A DNA stretch of 64,000 nucleotides from DAOTWY01 sp003696565 (lineage in GTDB: Bacteria; Chloroflexota; Anaerolineae; Aggregatilineales; Phototrophicaceae), in the NCBI GenBank assembly GCA_034435635.1, contig DAOTWY010000059.1, positions 62,001 to 126,000 of the forward strand, read 5' to 3'. The notes beneath the pieces were generated by a model, which was given only the letters and a program-made list of their open reading frames with translations, was not told the DNA's origin and did not search any database. The number at the start of each line of letters is the position of its first letter. Positions within the stretch are counted from its first letter, which is position 1. This document shows, piece by piece, positions 43,873 through 52,530 of the stretch. The position numbers and the translations under genes are program-made.

Positions 43873-45144
43873 TTATGATTTTTTCTTTTTCTCATACCCT
43901 AGATGTGTATGGCTAGGTAGTGTTTTGTTTTCTAGATGGCTAAAGTCCTCTGGTCGTAAATCAGTCCCTAAAATACACCCATGTCCAATTGTATAACCTG
44001 CTGGAATATGAGTGTTTTTACCTATACAGGTAATACCTAGATCATCATCCCCCGGGACAATTTTTCCAACTTTGGCATTGTGCCCAACAACCGAAATTTT
44101 ATCTAAAACACAACGCTCAACGACCGCCCCAGCTTCAATATACGCATCATTGAGAATAACAGATTCACGAATAATTGCTCCTGGTCCAACATAAACACCT
44201 GGAGATAACACTGAGTTTTCCACCACTGCCCCCTGAGCAATCACAGCACCGTCTGTAATAAGACTGTCTTTAATTGTGCAATCTGTGTGAATACGCACCG
44301 GTGGGCGTTCTTCGCTACGTGTATGGATAATCCATGTGCGATCATTTAGATTCAACGATGGGGGCGATGCCAGTAAATCCATATGTGCTTCCCAATATGC
44401 GTCAATTGTCCCTACATCAATCCAATATCCGCCATATGGATAAGCATACACGTCCATCCCGTCATTAATCATGGCTGGCAAAATATCTTTGCCAAAGTCA
44501 TGGTTTGAATTAGGATTATCAGCATCGCTTTGGATATATTTTTCTAATGCAGCGTAATTGAAAACGTATACCCCCATGCTGGCGAGGTTACCGGGTGGGT
44601 TGGCTGGTTTTTCCACAAAATCGGTGACACGATAATCCTCATCCACATCTAAAATGCCAAACCGACTCGCTTCTTCAATTGGTACACGAATGGTACAAAC
44701 AGTAAGGTCGGCTCCTTTTTCACGGTGGAATTGAATTAATACATCATAATCCATCTGATAAATATGATCTCCAGATAGGATCAAGACATATTCTGGTCTG
44801 CCATGACGGACAAAATTCATATTTTGCGCAACAGCATCTGCCGTACCGGCATACCAATCTGTATCAAAATGCCCTTTATATGGCTGAAGAATTTGTACCC
44901 CCCCAGTAAAACTGCGATCTAAATCCCATGGGCGACCCTTACCAATATGATCGTTAAGACTATGGGGACGGTATTGTGTCAAAATTAACACATCAAAGAT
45001 ATTCGAGTTGACACAGTTACTGAGGGTAAAATCAATAATCCGATATTTACCGCCGAATGGTACAGCGGGTTTTGCACGTTTTTTAGTCAAAATTGCCAGA
45101 CGAGTACCTTCTCCACCTGCTAAAATTACCGCTTTAATTCTCAT
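43873..45144 (-). CDS. glgC: Glucose-1-phosphate adenylyltransferase (ADP-glucose pyrophosphorylase)
   Basis: Makes ADP-glucose, the committed step of glycogen synthesis. 423 residues. N-terminal nucleotidyltransferase: ILAGGEGTRLAILTKKRAKPAVPFGGKYRIIDF, YAGTADAVAQNM, LSGDHIYQMDYD, VEKP, and the C-terminal left-handed beta-helix with hexapeptide repeats (SLITDGAVIAQGAVVENSVLSPGV). It overlaps glgA by ATGA. The tail is the basic EKKKKS. Confidence 0.96.
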   Translation of the reverse strand: MRIKAVILAGGEGTRLAILTKKRAKPAVPFGGKYRIIDFTLSNCVNSNIFDVLILTQYRPHSLNDHIGKGRPWDLDRSFTGGVQILQPYKGHFDTDWYAGTADAVAQNMNFVRHGRPEYVLILSGDHIYQMDYDVLIQFHREKGADLTVCTIRVPIEEASRFGILDVDEDYRVTDFVEKPANPPGNLASMGVYVFNYAALEKYIQSDADNPNSNHDFGKDILPAMINDGMDVYAYPYGGYWIDVGTIDAYWEAHMDLLASPPSLNLNDRTWIIHTRSEERPPVRIHTDCTIKDSLITDGAVIAQGAVVENSVLSPGVYVGPGAIIRESVILNDAYIEAGAVVERCVLDKISVVGHNAKVGKIVPGDDDLGITCIGKNTHIPAGYTIGHGCILGTDLRPEDFSHLENKTLPSHTHLGYEKKKKS

Positions 45145-46607
45145 ACTATTCCTTTCCGTTTGTTGACGGCTTTTTGATATAAATCAATATAGCGTTTGGC
45201 ACTGGCGTGCCAGCTAAAATCTTTTTGCATGGCGTTGCGTTGCATATTACGCCAGGCGTGTGGGCGGTTTTGATAAGTGTCTAATGCCCATTTTAACGTG
45301 CCATACACTGCATCGGCTTCTTCCCATTCAAATGTAAAACCAGAACCAACTAATCCATCAGCATTATCGTAATTTTCGACGGTATCAGCTAAACCACCTG
45401 TTTCTCTTACTAGCGGTAGGGCTCCGTATCGCATTGCAATCATTTGCCCCATACCGCATGGTTCAAAATGACTTGGCATCAAGAATAAATCTGCCCCACC
45501 ATAGATTAGTTGGGCTATGCTCGCATCAAACTGGATAAATGATTTAGCCCGCCAGTGAAAATCTTCTGTTAGCTTGCGAACATCTTGCTCAATAGCCGCT
45601 TCGCCAGTTCCCAATGCCACAAATTGAACATCATATTGCGCTAAAAATCGGCGTAAGGCAGGTATAGCCAAATCAATACCTTTTTGCCACACCAAACGAC
45701 TCACTAATCCAATGACCATAACCTCTGTGCGTTCTGGCAAGTGACAAATAGTTTGCAGGGCTTGCTTGTTGATAGGGCGGTTACTTTCAAAGTTCTGATG
45801 GTCGTAGTTCGCTTTCAGATGAATGTCTGTTTTAGGATTCCACAAATTGGTATCAATACCATTCAAAATACCATAAAGATCGCCTGCTCGTGCGCGAATG
45901 ATACCATCCAATTCATATCCCATATAAGGATATTGTATCTCAACAGCATAGCGCGGGCTAACAGTGCTGACAATATTTGAATAGGCAATAGCGATTGCTA
46001 GCATGTTATCTGTTAAATTTCGTGACACTAGCTCAGGGTGATCTCTACCGGGTATGCCAGCTTTCCACATAAAGCCGCCAGTTTGATCTCCCTGATAAGC
46101 TAAGTTATGGATACTAAGCACTGTGCTAATGCGTGACCAGGGAGGCGTGTCTTTGTTATGTTCGATGAGAAAAGGGATTAAGCCTGTATGCCAGTCATTG
46201 ACATGACAAATATCAGGATACCAGTTAAATCGTCTACCAATTTCCCAGATAGCCCCCATCGCAATTTGATTGAAAAAAATAAAACGCGGTGAATCCCAAT
46301 CCCATTCGGTATAGACTTGTTGCTCGCTTCCAAAATAGGGCCAAGATTGCAAAAAATAGAAAATGACATTGTCTTTAATTGTTGTATAAATGTGTACGTC
46401 TGCGGTGCCTTCTTTTAGGGGTTGTTGAAAGCTAAACAGATGTTTGATGTTGTGTTTGTCGTGGTTGATAAATCCATAACCTGGCATCAAAACGCGCGCT
46501 TGAATACCATGTGTAGAAAGTGCTGCCGGAAGTGACCCGACAACATCTGCCATACCACCGACCTTTGCAAATGGAGCGGCTTCTGTACTGATAAATAAAA
46601 CGTTCAA
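45141..46607 (-). CDS. glgA: Glycogen synthase (ADP-glucose type)
   Basis: GT5 glucosyltransferase that extends alpha-1,4-glucan from ADP-glucose. 488 residues from a TTG at 46607 with AGGAG nine bases upstream; this gives the canonical MNVLFISTEAAPFAKVGGMADVVG (KxGG substrate loop). The longer in-frame ATG at 46697 overlaps the GH57 gene end and would add an un-family-like leader. Also visible: HNLAYQGD, NGIDTNLWNPKTD, LVSRLVWQKGIDL and the EPCGMGQM nucleotide-sugar motif (PSHFEPCGMGQMIAMRYG). It overlaps glgC by four bases. Confidence 0.95.
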   Translation of the reverse strand: MNVLFISTEAAPFAKVGGMADVVGSLPAALSTHGIQARVLMPGYGFINHDKHNIKHLFSFQQPLKEGTADVHIYTTIKDNVIFYFLQSWPYFGSEQQVYTEWDWDSPRFIFFNQIAMGAIWEIGRRFNWYPDICHVNDWHTGLIPFLIEHNKDTPPWSRISTVLSIHNLAYQGDQTGGFMWKAGIPGRDHPELVSRNLTDNMLAIAIAYSNIVSTVSPRYAVEIQYPYMGYELDGIIRARAGDLYGILNGIDTNLWNPKTDIHLKANYDHQNFESNRPINKQALQTICHLPERTEVMVIGLVSRLVWQKGIDLAIPALRRFLAQYDVQFVALGTGEAAIEQDVRKLTEDFHWRAKSFIQFDASIAQLIYGGADLFLMPSHFEPCGMGQMIAMRYGALPLVRETGGLADTVENYDNADGLVGSGFTFEWEEADAVYGTLKWALDTYQNRPHAWRNMQRNAMQKDFSWHASAKRYIDLYQKAVNKRKGIV

Positions 46608-46678
46608 GATGATCTGCTCCTGCGTTGCGGTTATTATAAAATGATGGGGAGAAGTTCTCTCCCCATGAATTCGGTCAA

Positions 46679-48457
46679 TTATTGAGTTGCAAACCAACGA
46701 TAATCAATATCTGGGAAAACTTTGTCCAATTCATAGAATTCATTCGCCAAGTTTACATCAGGCTGATGGCGTTCAATGCTTTCCATGAGTTTATTAAACC
46801 GTTCCAAATGCTGGCTAAAGCGTTGGATAGCATATTCTCGCGCTTGCCCGGTGGTCACTAAAAAGGGCCAATCTGAACTCTGCAACAAAAGCAATTCCCG
46901 CGCAGCCTGATTAAGTACAGTTGCTTGTTGTTCTGTGGGGGTTGTATATTGATTTGCGGCGCGTTCCATCCGGTTTTCTGCTTCATGGATAGGTTGCCAC
47001 ATCCAACTTGTTTCACCGTTATTCCAAGTAAAATGATTGCCACCGGCTCCCCAAGAACTTTCAGGTATATGCAGAACTTCTTGCGGTGGGTGTTTTGTAA
47101 TGTATTCCGATGCAGTTGTCAGCTCTACATCAGGGTTTTGTGCCAAATGCCGCAGAACTTTACCTAACCATGCCACCCCTTCAAACCACCAATGACCAAA
47201 TAGCTCAGTATCATAGTTTGATGAGATAAATCCTGGCTCGCCCGTTTCGTTATAGTATTCTCTCAGTAAATCCCCAACAAGATGCGCAAAATGTTCAGCA
47301 TGCTGTTCAACTTTATAGGCTGCCCATTCTGGATGATAATAGTCTTTATGTGCCAAATCTGTTTTTGCGCCAGTTACACGCCAATATTGTAATCCGCTTG
47401 TTCCTGCTTTTTTGTGGAATTCGCGGTAATCAAAATCACCCGGATAACCCCAATCGGCACTCCAAACTTGCTGCCCTGTGCGGTTATTGCGCCCAATGAC
47501 CGCCACGCCAGAATGTTGGCTGGTATCTGCTCCCTTAACCGTTTCACTCACGTAATAAGCTTTATAGGTCGTTGTATTGCGCTTAGGGGTGACGTATTGA
47601 GGAGACGCAGGAATGACATATCGCCGTTTTATGTCACCATAAGGTCCAATGACATCGCCGGCAGCAACACCAACAGGCTGCCCACCAGTGATGGTATGTG
47701 TTTCACTGAAGAAAACTTTTAAGTTTTCCGCAGCGAGGAATGTTTCTAAACCAGGGCGGACGGTGCCGTCATCGGCGATATAAGCCGGGCGATATGCACA
47801 TTCTGGTAACCATATCCCGGTTGGTTCTTTACCGAACATACGCTTGTAACTGGCAATGCCTGCTTTTAATTGTGCACGGATTGAACTATCTCGACCTAGC
47901 AAGGGGAGGTAACCATGTGTGGCGGCACTGGTTGTGATTTCAATAAAGCCTTCATTTTGTAGTTGTCGGAATGCGCCAATAATATCGCGCCCAAAACGAT
48001 GATTAAAAGCGTGTTTGATTGATTCATACCAGTTTTTATACCATTCTGCCAGATATTTTAAGTGAGCATCTGCTGTAGACTCAATTGCAGATGAATGTTT
48101 GTTTGGGGATGTGGCATCTTGTTCTGTATCACTATTATTTTTAGGGGATGAGTTCGGTTTGTCTCCAAAATAATCAATATCACGCTCTGCCGCAGCGATA
48201 CGATCATCAAGATATTGATCAAAATGATCAAGAACGAGGGGATCAGCCAGTTGTTCGGCTAAAATAGGGGTAATACCAATCGTTATTTTATAAGAAATAC
48301 CTTCTTCTTTGAGATCATATAAAGTCTGCAACAGTGGAATATAGGTCTCACTAGCTGCTTCATGAATCCATTCTTCACCATGGGGCCAACGCCCAGCTAA
48401 ACGAGCATATGGCAAATGGCTATGCAGTACAAATGTGAAACTTCCTAACGCGCCCAC
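46679..48457 (-). CDS. GH57 1,4-alpha-glucan branching enzyme
   Basis: 592 residues. GH57 core: GSFTFVLHSHLPYARLAGRWPHGEEW, the catalytic Glu in GIWLPECAYRP (E219), and the Asp in SSNYDTELFGHWW (D416), followed by a DUF1957-like C-terminal helical domain. This is the branching-enzyme type of GH57 that makes alpha-1,6 branches of glycogen. A Ser/Asn/Asp-rich low-complexity insert (about 98-128) interrupts an early helix region and is unusual. The start is GTG at 48457 with AGGAG upstream. It lies 71 bases before glgA and probably shares its transcript. Confidence 0.88.
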   Translation of the reverse strand: MGALGSFTFVLHSHLPYARLAGRWPHGEEWIHEAASETYIPLLQTLYDLKEEGISYKITIGITPILAEQLADPLVLDHFDQYLDDRIAAAERDIDYFGDKPNSSPKNNSDTEQDATSPNKHSSAIESTADAHLKYLAEWYKNWYESIKHAFNHRFGRDIIGAFRQLQNEGFIEITTSAATHGYLPLLGRDSSIRAQLKAGIASYKRMFGKEPTGIWLPECAYRPAYIADDGTVRPGLETFLAAENLKVFFSETHTITGGQPVGVAAGDVIGPYGDIKRRYVIPASPQYVTPKRNTTTYKAYYVSETVKGADTSQHSGVAVIGRNNRTGQQVWSADWGYPGDFDYREFHKKAGTSGLQYWRVTGAKTDLAHKDYYHPEWAAYKVEQHAEHFAHLVGDLLREYYNETGEPGFISSNYDTELFGHWWFEGVAWLGKVLRHLAQNPDVELTTASEYITKHPPQEVLHIPESSWGAGGNHFTWNNGETSWMWQPIHEAENRMERAANQYTTPTEQQATVLNQAARELLLLQSSDWPFLVTTGQAREYAIQRFSQHLERFNKLMESIERHQPDVNLANEFYELDKVFPDIDYRWFATQ

Positions 48458-48533
48458 AAAATTCTCCTGATATTAATCTTGCTTTAAGGTAACATTACCG
48501 ATTGTAACGATGGCAAACACGCGCTTGCAAGGT

Positions 48534-49820
48534 TTAATCGGCTCTAGGTAAAACTAACGTAAATGTAGTGCCTTCGCCAACTTTGCTATGCAAAACGCCT
48601 AAATAACCGCCATGCGCTTCTGCAACTGTTCTGGCAATGAATAAACCTTGCCCTAAACCGCGCGGGTCTACTAGCTTCCCTTGGGCATTACGGGGGTCTC
48701 CACGATAGAAGCGTTCAAAAATATGTGGTAGGTCTTTTTCTGCAATCCCTACACCGTTATCCATAAAATCCACACGGATATACTGTGGGTTGTCATCTAA
48801 CGCTACACGTAACACAATATGCCCCCCTGGCTCAGTATAGTGAATGCTGTTTTGCAAGAGGTGCCCTAATGCCCATCTTAGGCGTTCATCATCTCCTTTA
48901 ATAGTTAGCGCATTGGCTTCTCGCATCATCACCATGACATCTAGCCGATTTTTACTGATTTCCGGCTCAGCACCTTTAACAACACGCCAAAGTAATTCTT
49001 CCAGGTCAAGCTCTATGCGCCGGACATCAAAAGACCCCGCACCCATTTCAGATACATCCAATAGCTCAACCACCATCCGATCCAAAATATCGACATTACG
49101 GCTGAGTGTTTCTAGTAATCGGCGGTTTGCTGGTTGGTCTTCCGGCTGGTTTTTTAGCACCTCGCTCATGCCCTTAATCACCGTCATAGGGGTCTTAAGT
49201 TCATGAGAAATAGCGGTTACAAATTGATCTTTAAGACGATCTGCCAGGCTGTCACGTGTCACATCACGCAGCACAATCATGGTTCCAATGCGTTCACCAC
49301 GGCTATTAGAGACAGCTGCTAAATGTGCGCCTAATATTCGATTGCCAATTTGAATGCGCTCGATATTCGTGAGAGGCGTAAGTTCTGAGTTGCTATTATA
49401 ACTGTTGGCTGTTTTTGCTGTTTCAAACAGGCGTGCTAATTCACTTTGCCAAAAATTTTTTTGATTGCCGATGAGTTCTTTAGCTGCACGGTTCATATAT
49501 TCAACACGCCCCTGCATATCTTGCATAATGATACCCTCGGTAATGTTACCGAGGATACCTTGTAGGCGTTCAACATCGTGTTCACGCTGCTGAAGTTGTG
49601 TTTTTAGCAGTGAGTTTTGTTCTGTAACACGCTTAGCCTGTTCGATTTTTTCTAGCAATTCGGCGCGTCGGCGTTGGCGAGCTTCCCGCTCGCTTTCAAT
49701 CTGAGAGCGTCGCATCAACCCACGATACAACCGACTAAACAATTTCTCGGTGGCTGCACCTAGCTGATTAACGCGCCCAAGGATCATGCCAATTGCATTT
49801 ACATCGTTTGATTGGCTCAT
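48534..49820 (-). CDS. PAS histidine kinase, soluble
   Basis: 428 residues and no membrane helix. A coiled-coil-like charged N-terminus (about 40-85), a PAS domain (about 88-185; ILGNITEGIIMQDMQGRVEYMN), HisKA with H206 in AISHELKTPMTV, then HATPase: N-box LGHLLQNSIHYT, G1 VDFMDNGVGI, F-box FERFYRG and G2 GLGQGLFIAR. The acceptor His is intact. The gene starts four bases inside the receiver gene upstream of it (ATGA), so kinase and receiver are co-translated. Confidence 0.93.
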   Translation of the reverse strand: MSQSNDVNAIGMILGRVNQLGAATEKLFSRLYRGLMRRSQIESEREARQRRRAELLEKIEQAKRVTEQNSLLKTQLQQREHDVERLQGILGNITEGIIMQDMQGRVEYMNRAAKELIGNQKNFWQSELARLFETAKTANSYNSNSELTPLTNIERIQIGNRILGAHLAAVSNSRGERIGTMIVLRDVTRDSLADRLKDQFVTAISHELKTPMTVIKGMSEVLKNQPEDQPANRRLLETLSRNVDILDRMVVELLDVSEMGAGSFDVRRIELDLEELLWRVVKGAEPEISKNRLDVMVMMREANALTIKGDDERLRWALGHLLQNSIHYTEPGGHIVLRVALDDNPQYIRVDFMDNGVGIAEKDLPHIFERFYRGDPRNAQGKLVDPRGLGQGLFIARTVAEAHGGYLGVLHSKVGEGTTFTLVLPRAD

Positions 49821-50479
49821 GTTGTTGGCTTGTTATCGTTATTTTCTTCTGACGGATTTTCTGTTGGTTGTTCTTCTGATACTGATGATTTTGGTTCCTC
49901 CGATGGTGTTTCTGTTGTTTCTTCTTTTGGTGTTTGTGATGATTCTGATTCTGTGACTGTGGTGGTTGTGCTACTTGCCCCAGAGGGTAAAGTTTCTGCA
50001 TCAATTCCAGGGTCAACTTGCGCCACTTCATCAGTTGTTTTTTTGCTAGGTACAGTGGCTGCTTTCGCAGAGACTTCTGCTTTCTTTTTATCGATAATTT
50101 CATACAACATGGTACGTAAGCGGTCAAAATCTGGTAATGGTTTATTGATGACAGCATCCACGCCAAAGTCACGCCGCATTTTACCCATTTCTTCTTCACT
50201 CATCACAAATGCGGTCATCAAAACAATTGGAATATTCTGAAGTGCAGGAATAGTGCGGATACGTTGGGAAATTTCAAAACCACGTTTACCTGGCATCCGA
50301 ATGTCCATTAACGCAAAATCTGGCATGGGTCCGGTATAAGACCCCGCTTCAATCTCATCTAGCCAATCCCATGCTTTTTGCCCGCTTTCATAAGTCATTG
50401 GTGTATTACCCCAAACCTGACACATCATTGCCACCAGGTTGCGAATATCCGCTTCGTCCTCGACGATTAACCAATTCAA
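49817..50479 (-). CDS. Response regulator with Ser/Thr/Glu-rich C-terminal tail
   Basis: 220 residues. Receiver domain 1-130 (acidic pair E7/D8, phospho-acceptor D59 in LMDIRMPGKRG, switch Thr in LMTAF, Lys in INKPLPD) followed by a low-complexity tail of about 70 residues rich in Ser, Thr, Glu and Pro (TTTTVTESESS, ETTETPSEEP). The tail has no DNA-binding or enzymatic motif. The start is TTG at 50479 (AAGGGG seven bases upstream). It is the first gene of a pair with the histidine kinase. Confidence 0.85.
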   Translation of the reverse strand: MNWLIVEDEADIRNLVAMMCQVWGNTPMTYESGQKAWDWLDEIEAGSYTGPMPDFALMDIRMPGKRGFEISQRIRTIPALQNIPIVLMTAFVMSEEEMGKMRRDFGVDAVINKPLPDFDRLRTMLYEIIDKKKAEVSAKAATVPSKKTTDEVAQVDPGIDAETLPSGASSTTTTVTESESSQTPKEETTETPSEEPKSSVSEEQPTENPSEENNDNKPTT

Positions 50480-50632
50480 AGTTCGCCCCTTTGCATTTTG
50501 CAGTTACCCTTATTACATTTAGTATATCCAAATTTTACCAATCGTCACCAAAGTTTGCTTATCGTCTGTAATAAATTTATTATTGTAAGGATGATAATCC
50601 GTTTGTTTCAAGAAGTGAAAGGTGAGGAAGCC

Positions 50633-51094
50633 TTGTCTACTTGGATGGTTGTAGAGGATGAACCCGATATTTATGAGGTTCTGCTGGCAATGTTCGGTAT
50701 TTGGGGAATTGAAGGCGTTGCTTTTGTAGATGGAGAAGAGGCTGTCGCCTGGATTGAAGATGTCGATAATGGGCGTTTTCAAGGAGAGTTGCCGGAACTG
50801 GCTCTATTAGATATTCGGTTACCTGGCGAAATTGAAGGTCCGGCTGTTGGGGCACGCTTACGTAAAAGTAAAGCACTGGGGGATATTGCGATTGTACTAA
50901 CAACGGCATATAAACTGACCCCTGAAGAAGAAAAGGCTTTTTGGGCACAGGCTGAGGCAGACCGTTTAATCTATAAACCCTTACCGAAATTCGCTGATTT
51001 ACAAAAATTACTAGAAGACACAATTGCCGAACGCCGTGCTAAACAAGCCGCCAATAAACATTCTCAACAAAAACCTGAAAACAGCGAGGGATAA
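50633..51094 (+). CDS. Stand-alone receiver, divergent from the previous regulator
   Basis: 153 residues from a TTG at 50633 with GAGG upstream, giving the family-typical MSTWMVVEDEPDIYEVL. Longer in-frame ATG starts (50498, 50591) lack a Shine-Dalgarno at a sensible distance. D60 in LLDIRLPGEIEGPA is the acceptor, LTTAYK carries the switch Thr, and YKPLPK the Lys. It ends in a short basic tail. Its start region is shared with the divergent regulator promoter. Start choice is moderately certain. Confidence 0.8.
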   Translation: MSTWMVVEDEPDIYEVLLAMFGIWGIEGVAFVDGEEAVAWIEDVDNGRFQGELPELALLDIRLPGEIEGPAVGARLRKSKALGDIAIVLTTAYKLTPEEEKAFWAQAEADRLIYKPLPKFADLQKLLEDTIAERRAKQAANKHSQQKPENSEG

Positions 51095-51100
51095 GCTTTC

Positions 51101-51844
51101 ATGCGGAATGTTGCTCCATCACGTGCGCTAGTCAGACGATCTTACCAATGGCTGACTGTTGCCTTTTTAGTGATTGCTGTTGCCATTTTTATGGCAATCT
51201 TCGGCTTAGCCTTATATCAAATACCGCTTGTCTCAAAATCTCATGATGCCTATCCTTTCTTTAACGCGGGGCGGGGCGTGTTGTTTGTGGGTGGGGTGAT
51301 TTTAGGGGGTGTTGGTGTTGGGATGGCAATCCGTGCTGTCACATGGAAGGTGGATAACGATGTCGCTAAACTGCTGGGTGATGAACTGAGCCGTCATCTT
51401 GATAAACAATATGCTTTGATTCGTAACATTAACCGCCGCCAATTAGGATATATTGATGCGGTTTTACTTGGTCCACCAGGCGTATTGGTTTTTCGTGTGT
51501 TGAATTTAAAAGGCAAGTTTCTCAATGAAAAAGCCAAATGGCTTAAAGCGGATAAATCTGGACAGTGGATTCCTATGCGCCTCAATCCTTCCCAACAGGT
51601 GATTGACGATATTAAAAGCTTGAAGCAATACTTAGCTACAAAAGGGTTACAAGACATCCCTATCTTTGGGGCGATTGTTTTTATTCATGATGATCCAGTG
51701 GTGCATCTCACTTTAAAGGAACCAGCAGTATTGGCAACACATCTTTCGTCGTTATATCGTCGGTTACAGGTAAATTATTTCGCTAAAGAGCGGATCGATC
51801 AAAAACTTGTCAATCAAATTTTTAATGAACTCTATGAGGCATAA
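51101..51844 (+). CDS. Membrane protein with NERD-like (nuclease-related) domain
   Basis: 247 residues. Two N-terminal membrane helices (about 17-38 and 55-75), then a cytoplasmic domain that resembles NERD: DELSRHLDKQYALIRNINRR, YIDAVLLGPPGVLVFRVLNLKGKF (the equivalent of the nuclease-fold Asp and hydrophobic strand), and a Lys-rich strand after it. The usual NERD Glu/Lys catalytic set is not clearly present, so nuclease activity is uncertain. It follows the receiver by six bases and overlaps the SDR gene (TAATG). Confidence 0.55.
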   Translation: MRNVAPSRALVRRSYQWLTVAFLVIAVAIFMAIFGLALYQIPLVSKSHDAYPFFNAGRGVLFVGGVILGGVGVGMAIRAVTWKVDNDVAKLLGDELSRHLDKQYALIRNINRRQLGYIDAVLLGPPGVLVFRVLNLKGKFLNEKAKWLKADKSGQWIPMRLNPSQQVIDDIKSLKQYLATKGLQDIPIFGAIVFIHDDPVVHLTLKEPAVLATHLSSLYRRLQVNYFAKERIDQKLVNQIFNELYEA

Positions 51845-52530
51845 TGATGCGAATTGTGATTACCGGGGCGAATCGAGGAATTGGTTTAGAGCTTGTTCGG
51901 CAATATGCCCAGCGCGATGATGTAACTATTTTTGCAGCTTGTCGCCACTCATCAGCAGAATTAACTGCATTAGAATCAAACCGTGTCATGATCATCCCGC
52001 TGGAAGTTACAGATACAGCCTCTATTCAACAAGCGGTGGCACAAGTGCAGGCACGTGTTTCTGGGCTTGATGTGTTGATTAACAATGCCGGTATCAATCC
52101 ATCTGGGCAGCAGTTAACACAAATAGAACCAGATACCATGTTGACTGTCTATCAGGTCAATACAGTTGCTCCATTGATGTTGACCAAAGCGTTTTGGGCA
52201 TTGCTCAAAAATGGGCATCAGCCTAAAGTTGTGAATATCTCTTCCTCAATGGGGTCATTGACAAACCGTACCTATGGTGGAAGCTATGCTTATTGTGCCA
52301 GTAAAGCCGCTTTGAATATGATATCACGTGGCTTGGCTGCTGATCTAAAGCAAGATGGTATCACTGTGTTAGCACTTGATCCTGGTTGGGTACAAACCGA
52401 TATGGGCGGGCAGGGGGCAACGTTGACCCCACAGCAATCGGTCACGGGTATTCTAAAAGTCATTGATAACTTAACAGCTCAAGATAGTGGAGCGTTTTTG
52501 CGCTGGGATGGTAGTAAACATGCCTGGTAA
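51844..52530 (+). CDS. Short-chain dehydrogenase/reductase
   Basis: 228 residues (227 from the second ATG at 51847). Rossmann motif TGANRGIGLELVR, NNAG, catalytic Ser in NISSSMGSL, and the Tyr-x-x-x-Lys in YAYCASKAALNM. The C-terminal WVQTDMGGQGA is the usual substrate loop. Substrate unknown; its closest-looking group is the sniffer/carbonyl-reductase type. The last 11 bases overlap the addB-like gene. Confidence 0.88.
   Translation: MMRIVITGANRGIGLELVRQYAQRDDVTIFAACRHSSAELTALESNRVMIIPLEVTDTASIQQAVAQVQARVSGLDVLINNAGINPSGQQLTQIEPDTMLTVYQVNTVAPLMLTKAFWALLKNGHQPKVVNISSSMGSLTNRTYGGSYAYCASKAALNMISRGLAADLKQDGITVLALDPGWVQTDMGGQGATLTPQQSVTGILKVIDNLTAQDSGAFLRWDGSKHAW

Noticed and set aside
46608..46697. 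Upstream ATG start for glgA at 46697
   Set aside because: It overlaps the GH57 gene's end and adds 30 odd residues; the TTG at 46607 has AGGAG and the canonical N-terminus.
48844..49206. A 120-codon frame on the plus strand over the histidine kinase gene
   Set aside because: Lies antisense within the conserved HisKA/HATPase part of the kinase, with Ser/Arg-rich composition typical of shadow frames.
49768..50240. Long frames on both strands across the acidic tail region of the regulator at 49817
   Set aside because: They are Lys/Gln-rich or Ser/Val-rich mirror frames of the low-complexity tail; only the receiver frame has a conserved domain and a Shine-Dalgarno.
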